Source: Candidatus Peribacteria bacterium (GTDB taxonomy: Bacteria > Patescibacteriota > Gracilibacteria > Absconditabacterales > Absconditicoccaceae). From it: a stretch of 64,000 nucleotides of DNA. Each line of letters begins with the position of its first letter. Position 1 is the stretch's first letter. Under the pieces are notes generated by a model. The model did not search any database. It saw nothing but the letters and a program-made list of their open reading frames with translations, and was not told the DNA's origin. The DNA is taken from contig CP060225.1 in assembly GCA_023898485.1 (NCBI GenBank), forward strand, positions 186,001-250,000, given 5' to 3'. Shown here one piece after another: positions 30,836 to 40,796 of the stretch. The translations under genes and the position numbers were made by a program.

Positions 30836-32737
30836 TTATTGTCTCTGCGATGTGCTTGTAGTCTGGAATGAACTGGTAATTGCTGTTCTTTGCCCTGTTC
30901 TAAAGGCATAATCTTCAGGGACATTATATCCTTTGATCATGGTGAGACACTTGAGAACGTTGTTCTGCCAATTGAAGGTAGAGGAAGCATAGATGGCAGA
31001 TGTTTTATCCTCTTGACGGTAACGAGAAAGTTCATCGATTCTATTGTATCAGCCGAGATATCTATTGTCGAGTGTGTCATAGATGGTCGCAATACCTGCA
31101 AGTGGCCCTGCATCTATATTGGTCCTAACAGTAGGATCGTCAGGGTTTCCTACGTTACCTATATTGTTGGAAGTGGTGAGATAATTACCGAGCGTACTCT
31201 CTGCAAAACCGATACAGATGACAAATGACGTATCGATAGCGTGCCCTTCTCCTGCTTGTTCCCAGAGTGAGATACTCTGATAGACACCTTTTGCATAGGT
31301 TTGGAGGAAGTCGATTTGTCTTTCTCTCTCAGAATCTCACTCCATGATAGTGAGACTTGTGAGGTCGATAGGACGACGCTCGATATCTCTTCTGTATTTA
31401 AACACCAAATCGTCTGGTATCATTTTTTCGTTGCTAATAGCACTGAGATCGAGGATAGTGAGGGGATCGATAAATCTGCCACCTTTGGTTACTAAGAATG
31501 TAATATTAGAACCAATAGCAAAGAAACCAGCTCCTTTGGTGCCGGACTCACCACCGCTACGTGCGATGACTTGTCCTTTGTGGACGATGCTTCCTTCTCT
31601 GACGAATATATCGGTCACATATAGGTATGATGTTGTGTACCCATCAGTGTGGGCAATCGTCACTCGATTGATACCCATTTCGTTTTCGGTCACATGGACG
31701 ACAATACCATCTCTTGCTGCATGGACCGCTTGTCCCTGAGGGATATTGATGCGGATACCATTGTGCTGGACGCCGTATTGTTCGCTGTATGATGCATCAT
31801 TGAAATATCGTTTGATATAGGTGATGGGTAGTACAGGCCATGAGATCGTGTAGATATCCTCCGCTCCATAGTTGGGGAGATTGAGTAGCGTGTTGTACTG
31901 ATATTCCCAGTCCCATGTAGGCAAGAATGTTTTTTGTTGGATGTCAGAAGCAATAGTGAGAATACTATTTTCTATGTCTGTTTTGGTGTTGACGACATCT
32001 TGTATTTTATCATTGATGGCTTCTTTATTGTTCTGGAGGAGCTCCATATAACTTTCGAGATATGCTGTCTTTTTTTCTATATTTTCTACATTGGATTGGT
32101 AGGATGTGATTTGTTTTTCTAGATTATTCTTATTTTCATATGTTTGTTTGATGGCTTCGGTTGTGGTGGTGGTGTCTGACTCCAAAGCGCCCATAAGTGT
32201 ATCGAGCTGCTTGATAAGAAGTTCCATGTAGATTTCTTGATTTGCTGCATCAGTAATATTATCTAGCTTGGTAAATATCTTGATATCATCTACTACTCCC
32301 TGGTCATAGATTTCATTATGTAGCTGATAGAGGAGTCTGGTGAGTCTTTCGATAGATTGTTTTGTTTCTTCTTTTTGTGTTTTGAGCTGGGCAAGATTTT
32401 TGGAACTGGTCGCGAGATCTTCTTGGTATTTGGAGATAAGACTGAGATCATTACTAATGCTTACAATGGTCTGCTTCATATCATCTATAATATCGACAAT
32501 ATCACCTCTTGCTTGGTTGTATTTGTCATATCCCGCATCTGTTTCTGGAAAAAGAGTATCCAGACTTGCAAGTTTTTGCTCGATGCGATCCATAGTCTGG
32601 CTCAGGGATTTTTGGTATGTTCTCGCAGTACTGACAGAAAAATCAGCCAAATTACTCTCTACTTTTTGTGCATAGAGAGAGTGTCCAATCGTAATGAGCG
32701 ACGCAAAGAGTGCTATGATGATAGTGATTTTTTTCAT
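30836..32737 (-). CDS. EnvC-like degenerate LytM protein with lysozyme-like C-terminus
   Basis: 633-aa secreted protein. Signal peptide ends SLYA-QKV. Residues about 30-265 are coiled coil (SQTMDRIEQKLASLD, NLEKQITSYQSNVENIEKK). Residues about 290-440 form an M23/LytM fold: QYGVQHNGIRINIPQGQAV, GYTTSYLYVTDIFVREGSIV. The zinc ligands are lost: HxxxD reads HNGIR, YxH reads YLYV, and the final HxH is absent. After a TGA at 31337-31339 a second domain continues (FVICIGFAESTLGNYL, NNIGNVGNPDD), which looks like a lysozyme/transglycosylase fold with Glu in AEST. The coiled-coil plus inactive LytM plan matches EnvC, an activator of wall amidases. ATG abuts the sortase stop codon. Confidence 0.85.
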
Positions 32738-33580
32738 TTATGGAGTAGCGTAGGTGAGTAAATCATCATTGTTGGTGGTATCTACGAGTTCACTGGTGAC
32801 GACCATTCTGTTGCGATCTGTACCACGAGGTCGACACGTGACAAGACTAAGACTATTTGTGTTGGAGTTGTTATATTCGTTATAGACATCGATGACTTGT
32901 GTCGGAGGGACGATGGTTTGCGCTTTGACGCGGTAGGTAAGGAGTTTACCATTTCGCGTGACAGTAAATGTATCACCTATTTGCAACTCATTGATCATGG
33001 AGAAGATAGTTTTGTAGTTGTTTCCATTTCGCCACTCTTGACTTGAATGACCGAATATAAGTGAATGACCTGGAGTACCAGGATTGGCTGTTCCTGGATA
33101 GGTGGCAACGCCATTTTTGAGCTCTTCATTGAAATCTCCTACCATGACATCTTCATTATCTTTGAAAAAGACACTCACAATAGGTGCATCAACACCGAGC
33201 GATCCAATAGTGATTTTGTTGATAGGGGGAAGTGTGTTGAATTGGAAATCGTAGGTGCTTTCTTTTTGGGAGAGAGAATTCTCCATCGATGGAGCAAGTG
33301 TAGAATTTTGTGTCTGTGTAATATTATTGGCAGCAAGGAGTTTTTCTATTTGGTCTGCACTATGGCTGAACTCATTATCTCCTTGTGAAGAGAGTGTGAT
33401 TGAACTTTGTGGACTGAATGTTTCTTGGATGCCGTACACTCGGTTGGATACCATGAGTTTGATAAGGCTAGCATTGGTGATGGCTTGCATCACTACAACA
33501 GTAGTTATACTCAGTAAAGCAAGATTACGCACGTCACGCATCCATGATTTTTTGAGAAGGGTTTTGATTTTTAGCATCAT
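32738..33580 (-). CDS. Sortase
   Basis: 280-aa transpeptidase. Basic N-terminus and one transmembrane helix (NLALLSITTVVVMQAITNA), a Ser/Gln-rich stalk, then the sortase barrel: INKITIGSLGVDAPIVSV, TPGHSLIFGHSS (catalytic His), NSLSLVTCRPRGTDRNRMVV (catalytic Cys and Arg). Sortases cleave a C-terminal sorting signal and attach proteins to the wall or to each other. No LPXTG-type signal is visible in proteins of this window, so its substrates are elsewhere or have a variant motif. It is the first gene of the run sortase, LytM-like, LamG. No TGA is used. Confidence 0.92.
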   Translation of the reverse strand: MMLKIKTLLKKSWMRDVRNLALLSITTVVVMQAITNASLIKLMVSNRVYGIQETFSPQSSITLSSQGDNEFSHSADQIEKLLAANNITQTQNSTLAPSMENSLSQKESTYDFQFNTLPPINKITIGSLGVDAPIVSVFFKDNEDVMVGDFNEELKNGVATYPGTANPGTPGHSLIFGHSSQEWRNGNNYKTIFSMINELQIGDTFTVTRNGKLLTYRVKAQTIVPPTQVIDVYNEYNNSNTNSLSLVTCRPRGTDRNRMVVTSELVDTTNNDDLLTYATP

Positions 33581-33737
33581 GAGTACTCACTATTTCACAT
33601 CAGGTAAAGAGTGGTATATTGAGTATAGTTTGGATAGATATTTTTTGCGAAAAGTAGATGATCTGGAGAGAGGGAGTGTTTGCCATCTGCTGATAATATG
33701 ATACAATCTTTCTGAGGTGCTAACTGATTGTTATATA

Positions 33738-33767
33738 CGAAAAAACTTGGTCCGACGTGACCAAGTT
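33738..33767 (-). terminator. Rho-independent terminator
   Basis: AACTTGGTC and GACCAAGTT make a perfect 9-bp stem. The minus strand continues in T residues. It lies 28 bp after the stop of the hypothetical gene 33795-34403. Confidence 0.75.
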
Positions 33768-33794
33768 CGCATGAGTTTTGTGGGTGTCTGATTG

Positions 33795-34403
33795 CTATTT
33801 TTCTTTGGCAGCTTTGATGACGGACTCGAGTGCAGCAAATGATGATGAATCATCTTGTGCAACGATGATAGTGAGTGCGTCACCAGCATCTGCTTTGTAA
33901 TAGCTGACGGCTGCTTGATTGAGGAGGTATGTTTTTTTATCCGATGTGATGGCAATAGGTTTACCGCTATCATTGTCTACAGAGAGAGTAGCTTTCATAT
34001 GTTTTCTCTCGATAGGTTTGACGAGTTTGTAGATCATTTTGCCATCAGGGAAGACCTTGACCATGAGTTGATCACCGCCGACGAGCTTACTTTTGGAAGA
34101 GTAGTTGGCAGGGATGGGGTATTTTTTTTGGTCGCTACCAATCATAAAATAACCGTCAAAGATACCCTCTATGACATTTTCATCTTTTTCGCTATCAAAA
34201 TATGATTGGAGATTGTGTGGGTTGATTTCTTTGAGCATGTTTTCTACTGCATCCCATGTGGATTCGTCGTAGGGATTGAGTGTATTGAGTTGATTGATGG
34301 TGGTTTTTACTCTTTTGAGATCGTTTTCGATGTGATTGACGGTGTTGTGCAGGAAATGGATCAGTTGCTGATAATTTTTGAGATACTTTTCTTGATTGGT
34401 CAT
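33795..34403 (-). CDS. Hypothetical cytoplasmic protein
   Basis: 202-aa protein with no family I recognise. The N-terminal 75 residues are helical (NYQQLIHFLHNTVNHIENDL). The middle is a small beta barrel-like block (IFDGYFMIGSDQKKYPIPAN, KLVGGDQLMVKVFPDGKMIY), and the C-terminus holds another strand-helix unit (VSYYKADAGDALTIIVAQDD). There is no signal peptide, membrane helix or TGA. The DGYFMIGSDQ...VPANY-like block resembles conserved unknown proteins of CPR genomes; that is recollection, not a search result. Confidence 0.7.
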   Translation of the reverse strand: MTNQEKYLKNYQQLIHFLHNTVNHIENDLKRVKTTINQLNTLNPYDESTWDAVENMLKEINPHNLQSYFDSEKDENVIEGIFDGYFMIGSDQKKYPIPANYSSKSKLVGGDQLMVKVFPDGKMIYKLVKPIERKHMKATLSVDNDSGKPIAITSDKKTYLLNQAAVSYYKADAGDALTIIVAQDDSSSFAALESVIKAAKEK

Positions 34404-34481
34404 TGTATTTTTATGAGTGAGGTAAAGTGCTTACAAGTATATTGTCTAAGATCTTATTTTGCAAATTTTGTTATTTTTTCT

Positions 34482-35501
34482 TTATGATTTATGGAAGATA
34501 GTTTTTTGTTGTCTCTCTTCGTGACTAGTTGCTGTACTGCTAGATGTGAGATGTGATTGTGATCATTCTATAAGTTCCTCATAGGTAAAGGTGACTTCCT
34601 CTCCTTCTCGTCGAAGTTTTTGTTGTTCTACTAACGCGAGCCAAACAAGGAGTGTCATTTTGACGTCATTTTTGCAGTATTTTTTGAGTTCTTTGAGTGC
34701 TGCTTCATCGCCTTGTTGATGATAGGCATTGTAGAGTTTTTCTGCTTCGGTACCTGATTCCAATGTTTTCCCGATATTTACAAGAGCTTTAGAGAGAGCG
34801 TTGAGTCCGACTCTTCTTCCCAATTTTTGATATAAGAATAAGAATGGATCCAGACTCTTTTCTTGGAGGGCTTGGATTTGGGCGTCTGTGGCTCCAGCAT
34901 TGTATCCCAAGACAGGATTATCGAATCAGACGTGATTATATCCGATGATATATCCATTGAAATTGAGCATATAATCAAACAATTGCTCTGCTCTGATATC
35001 AGGAATGTGCTGAAAATTTGCTGTTCCGTCAGGATCGCTATTGATTACATAAGCGATGAGAAATTTAGCGTCACGGAGATTATTAGTAGCGTAGGTAGTT
35101 TCGATATCGTAGACAAGATACGGCTTATTATGAATGAGACGATGATTTCCTGCCACAAAATCATCTCGCAAATTTTGATCGATAGACTTATTGTCTTTGT
35201 TGAGACGAGTGATGGTTTTTTGATTTTTGAGGAGTTGGTGACATTTGCTGATGGTTTCTTCGTCGAGTTGGAGTTCGATTCTGTTGGTGATATCTCTGAT
35301 ATATGGTATCTCGGTATCGAATCCTATCTGGACTTGGGGTGTCGACCTCTGGAAGAAAATGACTTGTGATCCTTTTTTGGATTGGTGTCTGAGAAAAGTT
35401 TTGAAAAGGGGAGTCTGCTGTTTCATCATGAGACTATGGATGGTTTGGAAGAGAGGATTCTTGACCTGAGTAAGCTCATCAAATGTCATACGCTTGTACA
35501 T
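34482..35501 (-). CDS. DnaQ-like (DEDD) exonuclease
   Basis: 339-aa protein. The three exonuclease motifs are readable: Exo I YLVYDIETTY, Exo II GYIIGYNHV-G-FDNPV (Gly is TGA), and Exo III KKYCKNDVKMTLLVW with Tyr and Asp. The N-terminal 125 residues are unassigned and helical. Such proteins are metal-dependent 3'-5' exonucleases; DNA or RNA preference cannot be told. After another TGA (34563-34565) a hydrophilic tail of about 25 residues runs to TAA. Start may also be the Met at residue 5. Confidence 0.82.
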
Positions 35502-35573
35502 AAGGAAGGGCGAGAGAGGACAATAAAGGATGATGGAGGATACTTATATTTGTGTGAGGTTGCAATATAAAAA

Positions 35574-35599
35574 ATCCACCTTAGGTAGGTGAATTATGA
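35574..35599 (-). terminator. Rho-independent terminator of the first mscS gene
   Basis: ATTCACCT and AGGTGGAT (minus strand) form an 8-bp stem with one G-U pair, followed by T residues, 26 bp after the stop codon of the 35625-36449 gene. Confidence 0.7.
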
Positions 35600-35624
35600 T
35601 TGGAGTCTGAGATATTTTTATGGT

Positions 35625-36449
35625 TTATGTTAATTTACTTGTTTCTAGAAGTCTTCTTGGATATGGAACGTGAACTGATGCTTCTTGGAATGCTTGATGG
35701 ATCGCTGCATTGATGGCGCTGGTATACTTGAATTTGCTTCGTCCGCTTTCATTATTGGTGTTGAAATAATAGTAGTAGGTGATGAGTGATCAACCTTCGG
35801 AGTAGTTGGTCAAGAGTATGGTTGTATATTCTTGTGCTGTAGTGGCGGGATGATGATTGATGGCTTGTGTGATGATGGGTCTCACATGAGCAAGATCTAT
35901 GTGACGAGGGATGCTGATCGTTCACTTACATCTGACGAGTCATTGTTTGGTAAAGGGAATGATAGGCGTTCTAATCATGGTCAGATTGGGAATCATGAGA
36001 CGTTGTTTATCGAAAGTTCTGATAGTGGTGATTCTGGTGCTGACGTTTTCTATGACTCCTAGTTGGTTAATGTTTCCTTCGATTTTGATCGTATCACCTA
36101 CATGATAGCGATGGTGTGTGACGATCATCAGTGACGCGAAGATGTTTCCTAAGACTTCTTCCATAGCATACCCGATGGCGAGACCGATACCTCCTATAAT
36201 GAGTGAAATATTGATACCAACGATACTGATACTAATAAGTAGTAGGGTGATAAAACTTCCTACAGTGATCATATTATATACTACTTGTGCCATTTTTTTG
36301 GTGCCAGGTGATGGATGATTGTGGATGATCTTCTTGGATATATTGCTTGCGATGATTCTACTGATGATCACACCTATAATTAGAAAACCTACCGCATAAG
36401 CGATCTGTATAGCGAGTGGTTTGATGTATGGAGTGATTTGATCGATCAT
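35625..36449 (-). CDS. MscS-type mechanosensitive channel
   Basis: 274-aa small-conductance channel. Three membrane helices lead into the pore helix and beta domain signature IGGIGLAIGYAMEEVLGNIF, ASLMIVTHHRYHVGDTIKIE, GVIENVSTRITTIRTFDKQR and LMIPNLTMIRTPIIPFTK. Two TGA codons after that point complete the C-terminal alpha/beta domain (NYSEG-G-SLITYYYYF, VHVPYPRR). It opens on membrane tension to release solutes. A second mscS gene lies directly upstream on the same strand. Confidence 0.92.
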
Positions 36450-36506
36450 GAATAAGACGGGATGATGAGATGATGAGAATCTAGAATGAGAGATATGGAT
36501 AGGAAG

Positions 36507-37412
36507 TTAGGGTGACGCGTTTGATTCTACGATTACTTTGTTGACTGCGATGGGATGTCATGCTTCTTTGGTCACTAGTGTTCTGTGAGGGAATGGAATA
36601 CTAATACCATTGGCATCAAAAGCTTTCTTAATGACTTCGTTGATGACACCTTTGGCATAATCACCGATGAGTCCTGCTTTGGGGTCGAAATAGTAATAGT
36701 ACTTGATAGTAATCCCACTATCATCGAAGCTCGTGACAGCGGTTCGCGTCTGATCTTTGATTGCAATCCACTCAATAGTTTTGATAGCATTTTCTATGAT
36801 CTCTTGTGCTTGATGGAGGTCTGTCTCATAATCTACTTGTACTGCACCATCGAGTCTGACTATTTCTTCTGCAGAAAAGGTTTTGATAGGTTTGGAAATC
36901 ATAGTCATATTGGGGATGATAACTTGTCTCATATCGAGCGTTCTGATCATTGTATTTCTGATAGTGATTTCTTCAATGGTACCAAAATAATCCTGATCAG
37001 ACTGCACTTCGATGATATCGCCGAGATTGACTTGTTGTGTGGTGAGGAGCATCACACCTGCGATCATGTTTCCCAGGACTTCTTTGAACGCTAGTCCAAT
37101 ACCAATGGATACTCATCACAGGATAATACCTACATCAAAACCGAAAAAACTAAACCCAATAAAAATAGAGAATATTAGTAAAGTGTAGAAAATAATATCC
37201 CCTAAGAGGTTGGCAATATCTTCTCCATGTCATTCGGTAGGGAGATGCTTGAGGATGCGTTTTTTGATCTGGCGAGCAATCAGTGATGACAATCCAATAA
37301 ACAAGATCACTACTAAAATAGCTCCTACGATTTTGAGAATAAGAAAAACAGTTTCAGAGCTATTATTTACCAGTGAATCGACTTGTTGACTATCGATGAC
37401 GGTATTATTCAT
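36507..37412 (-). CDS. MscS-type mechanosensitive channel, second copy
   Basis: 301-aa paralogue of the neighbouring channel. It has a longer N-terminal helix (SSETVFLILKIVGAILVVIL), pore region GIILG-G-VSIGIGLAFKEVLGN with two successive TGA-encoded Gly, then GDIIEVQSDQDYFGTIEEIT, IRTLDMRQVIIPNMTMISKP and the C-terminal GISIPFPHRTLV. About 57 bp separates it from the next channel gene; the two are probably co-transcribed and may form different channels. Confidence 0.92.
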
Positions 37413-37620
37413 ATATGATATGGTTGTATAAAATGAATGATAGAGAAACTATATTCTATGAGTACTTTTTTGTCACTTTTTAGTGCTATTACACAGAGTA
37501 AATACTTGCATTTTATCAGTCATGTGATACAAGAAGTGTTAGCAGATTTTTTGGAGAATCACTTGCAATCATACTCAGTCTAGCATAGATTCGCACGTAC
37601 AGCATTTTACCCCCTTTGCA

Positions 37621-37626
37621 TATAAT
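37621..37626 (+). promoter_or_regulatory. -10 hexamer 6 bp before an ATG
   Basis: A consensus TATAAT ends six bases before the ATG at 37633. With a normal 6-7 bp discriminator the transcript would begin at or next to the start codon. No clear -35 is seen at the expected distance. This is the cleanest case of a pattern seen at several genes here. Confidence 0.5.
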
Positions 37627-37632
37627 ACTATT

Positions 37633-39054
37633 ATGGCTATCACTCGTACGCAAACTCGTCGTTCTCCATGGAAACTATGGATTATTCCAGTGATTTTGGT
37701 GGTATTGGTTGCTTTGTTGCTCTGGACCAAAAAAGATGCCCTCCTTGAAAAACTTGGTCTACAGACTATAGATAGTACAGATGCTTGATTCGTTGTAGGT
37801 GATGAAGTTACTCTTTCTGGTACGCTGAGCTCATCTAATAATCTGAGAGTGTATACGATGATGTTGACGACTGAGAATGATGGTATTGTGGGCATCAAAT
37901 CTACAGTGCTTGACCTCTCATCGTATCGTGGGAAAGATGCCATCGTACGTGGTATGGTAGTAGATGTGGTCAATAATGTGCCAGTGGTAGATGTGGTGTC
38001 TCTCGTGACGAGTGATGATGACTTATCAGTCGAGACACAAGCGCAATATGTGTCTGCTGCTGGTTTGATTTTGGATCCATCCAAGCTTGGTGACTATGAT
38101 GTTGTGAGTGTGGATAGTGATAGTATTACCTTCTCCACACCTGGTGGTGAAGAGGTAGTGATGTCGTATTTTGATTGTACTGATGGTCAGTCTGCAACGA
38201 CCGGCTGTGCTTACATTATTGGTCAGTTTGATGGTGTGGAGTCACGTTTTACTGGTGCAGATGGTGATGAGCGGGTACAGCTCCCCGAGACTAATGCATG
38301 GTTTGGATCCAATGATAGCCGTATCGGCTATAGAATCCCTGAAGTGGATAAGGTAGTAGTGACTGATATTATGAATGGTGTGACTTTCATCAATGATCGT
38401 TATGTTTCTAGGTATCTGACCACTCCTGCAAAAGAAGCATGTCAGACTATCGATCACACGATGAGCTACGTATCAAATACTGATATTGATTATAATAGTA
38501 GTGATTCTATCACTCTTTCATTGGAAGGTACTGATACAGAGGGTAATGATGTGTCTTGTGAGGTCAATGTCGATCCTCGCACTCGTACTGCGGAACTTGT
38601 TTCTATCGATGGAGAAGCTGCTACTGATACCGAAGATGATACGGACACCACTGACGAAAGTGATGATACTGATGATGCTACCACTAACACTGGTAGTAGT
38701 GCTGGTCCAGCTCCCACTATGGGAACAGAGCTTCCTTTCGTATCTTCTAAGGGATACACCATCATCTTCCCATCTACCAATATCTCTTTCCAAGGAGTGA
38801 ATAACACGGATAGTCTCGGCATCGAAGGTGTCTCTGGATGCTGGAGTCAGATGAATGTGGTAGCTTTCTCCAATGCGGCACAAGTGATCGATAATCCTGC
38901 TATCATCATGTATGACTGTGCATATGTCGAAGATACTATCGGCTCACTCAGTGGCTATATCAGAAAAGACGGTACAGACTCCGACAGACATTTTTTCATC
39001 AAGGTCGTGAACCCAGAGTGGACAGCGTTTGCGAATGCGATTAAGGTGAAATAG
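37633..39054 (+). CDS. Membrane-anchored extracytoplasmic protein with OB-like domains
   Basis: 473-aa protein. A basic start (AITRTQTRRSPWK) precedes one transmembrane helix (LWIIPVILVVLVALLLW), then the extracytoplasmic region. Two or three beta blocks resemble small OB folds (DEVTLSGTLSSSNNLRVYTM, YRGKDAIVRGMVVDVVNNVP), followed by a Thr/Asp-rich linker (TDTEDDTDTTDESDDTDD) and a C-terminal beta block that repeats the theme (TIGSLSGYIRKDG). One TGA (STDA-G-FVVGDE) is Gly. The function is unknown. Confidence 0.72.
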
Positions 39055-39192
39055 TGAAATTGGTAAAGTTAGTGAAATTAGTTAAAATCTCTCGGTCGGA
39101 TGACTGGGATTTTTTATATCATTTTTTGATAAAATTTGTGCTTGATTTTTTTTTTAGTAAATGATTATGCTTATGCTTATAAAATAAATGTT

Positions 39193-39519
39193 ATGGCTAA
39201 AAAAGGATCATTACCACCACTACCATTACTTCTCGCTCGTCAGAAATCTTCAGAATACGAAAAGAGAAGAGATGCGGAGCATCAAAGAAAAATGAGATCA
39301 GATATCTACAACAAACCTTACAAGTGCCCCTTATGCAAAAGGGAAACAACCAGTAAGGTTGAGATTACCCAAGAAATAGACCCGATGAGGGCTATGATTG
39401 GGGCGTCATACAAAGATCATATCATATACATTGCCCATGTATGTGATGGGTGTGGGTTATTGTTTATCCCATCCGAATTAAGGGACAAGCCTAGGAGTTT
39501 TTACTCTAGTTCCCTTTGA
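39193..39519 (+). CDS. Small zinc-ribbon protein, possibly ending at a true UGA
   Basis: 108-aa basic protein with two CxxC pairs (YKCPLCKRET and HVCDGCGLLF) about 45 residues apart, forming a zinc ribbon. Unlike its neighbours, its Gly codons are GGG/GGA and the only TGA (39517-39519) falls 15 bp before a strong terminator (39535-39566). If this TGA were Gly the frame would run through the hairpin to TAG at 39595-39597, adding a tail (WTDKLSGEIFSLLF...) with no protein character. The given end assumes stop; the extended end would be 39597. Confidence 0.6.
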   Translation: MAKKGSLPPLPLLLARQKSSEYEKRRDAEHQRKMRSDIYNKPYKCPLCKRETTSKVEITQEIDPMRAMIGASYKDHIIYIAHVCDGCGLLFIPSELRDKPRSFYSSSL

Positions 39520-39534
39520 TGGACGGACAAACTA

Positions 39535-39566
39535 AGTGGCGAGATTTTCTCGCTACTTTTTCTTTT
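39535..39566 (+). terminator. Strong Rho-independent terminator
   Basis: AGTGGCGAGA pairs with TCTCGCTAC T over ten base pairs (one G-U), loop of three, followed by a T-rich run. It directly follows the TGA of the zinc-ribbon gene. Confidence 0.8.
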
Positions 39567-39599
39567 ATTTTCTAGTATGGTGATATATCACACATAGTT

Positions 39600-40634
39600 T
39601 TATGTTGAGAAAAAATCACTCGGTACTGGAGCAGTAAATGTCTGTTTTTTGCCATGATGATCAGTGAAACTATACTGGTAAGCATGGAGGAGTTGGCGGG
39701 TGGTTTTGTGATGCTTGAGAGCAAGGCGATTGAGAGCGGGGTCACCATACATCTGATCACCGATGATAGGATGACCGTGATGTGCTGCGTGGACACGGAT
39801 CTGATGCATACGTCCGGTTTCTATCTGGATCTGGACGAGGGAGACAGGACCCAGATGGGGGTCTGATCGACTTTTGAGAGTAGAGAAGTGACTCACTGCA
39901 TGGACTCATTTTTCTCGATTGACGAAGGACTGACCTCTGCCTGAGGTTTTGTTAAATCCTTTGAAAAGTGGTTCGTCTGCTGTCCGATCCTCAGGAGTGA
40001 TACCTGCGACGATGGCTTGGTAGACTTTATGTACTTTGCGTTCTCTGATTTGCTCATTGAGGTGCTGAAGAGCAGGGTAGGTGATGGCACTGACGAGCAC
40101 GCCTGATGTGTCGCGATCCAGACGATAGCAGAGTGAGGGTTGAAACGTTGATGAAGGTTGAGGAAGGTTTATAGAGGTTGATAAAGGATCCTCTATCGCC
40201 CTCTTTGATCCTCTATCGCCCTCTTTGATCCTTGAAGTATAGATACGTAGATAATCCTGTAGACTGAGGTCGTCTAGATGATCATTGCCTGCGTGGACGA
40301 CCATGTGCGGTGGTTTGTTCCAGACGATTCGATCCTGGTCTTCGTAGATGATGAGTGGCGTGATATCATCGAGTGTGATGAGCTCAGCTTTGGCATCGCG
40401 CGTGGGGGCGATTTTGAAACGATCATCGAGCCCGCTGAAATGGAATGAGACGATATCTCCTGTGTGGAGTCTGTAGTTTTCTTTGGTTTTCTTTCCATTG
40501 ATGCGGATGTCGCGGTGTCTGATTCGACGAAAAATATCACTCAGACCGATATCAGAGTACTCCTTGAAATATTTGCGTACGAATCTGTCGAAGCGTTGGT
40601 TGGCTTCATTCGATGAAATCGTCACCGATTTCAT
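39600..40634 (-). CDS. RluC/RluD-type 23S rRNA pseudouridine synthase
   Basis: 344-aa enzyme. S4 RNA-binding domain at the N-terminus (NEANQRFDRFVRKYF, IRHRDIRINGKKTKENYRL). The catalytic motif is LCYRLDRDTSGVLVSA with the essential Asp. KVHKVYQAIVAG and LVQIQIETGRMHQIRVHAAH with GHPIIGDQMYG follow. One TGA (NREK-G-VHAVSHF) is Gly. A linker of about 40 residues between the S4 and catalytic parts is encoded by a duplicated 20-bp unit (ATCCTCTATCGCCCTCTTTG, near 40190-40235). ATG 40634 is chosen because upstream codons translate the 9-nt repeat (FYSFYSF). Confidence 0.92.
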
Positions 40635-40635
40635 A

Positions 40636-40668
40636 GGTACAAAAGAGTAAAAAGAGTAAAAAGTAGCA
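40636..40668. repeat. 9-nt periodic repeat tract
   Basis: GTACAAAAGAGTAAAAAGA and further units of the GTAAAAAGA kind, immediately upstream of the pseudouridine synthase start. Confidence 0.55.
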
Positions 40669-40710
40669 CAAGCAAAGGTAGTGAGTTGGGTGGGTTTTGC
40701 AATGGTTTGT

Positions 40711-40790
40711 GTCATCCTGAGCGTAGTCGAAGGATCTTTTTTTGAAACAGAGGGAGATCTTTCGATTCGCTTTGCTCGCTCAAGATGACA
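40711..40790. repeat. REP-like inverted element, copy 1
   Basis: TGTCATCCTGAGCG...GGATCT is answered by AGATCTTTCG...CTCAAGATGACA, giving a long imperfect hairpin. A second copy is at 41687-41744. The type is widespread between genes in many bacterial phyla. Confidence 0.7.
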
Positions 40791-40796
40791 AATTAC

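Noticed and set aside
32738..33580. LPXTG substrates of the sortase in this window
   Set aside because: No C-terminal LPXTG plus hydrophobic plus basic tail was found in any of the large surface proteins.
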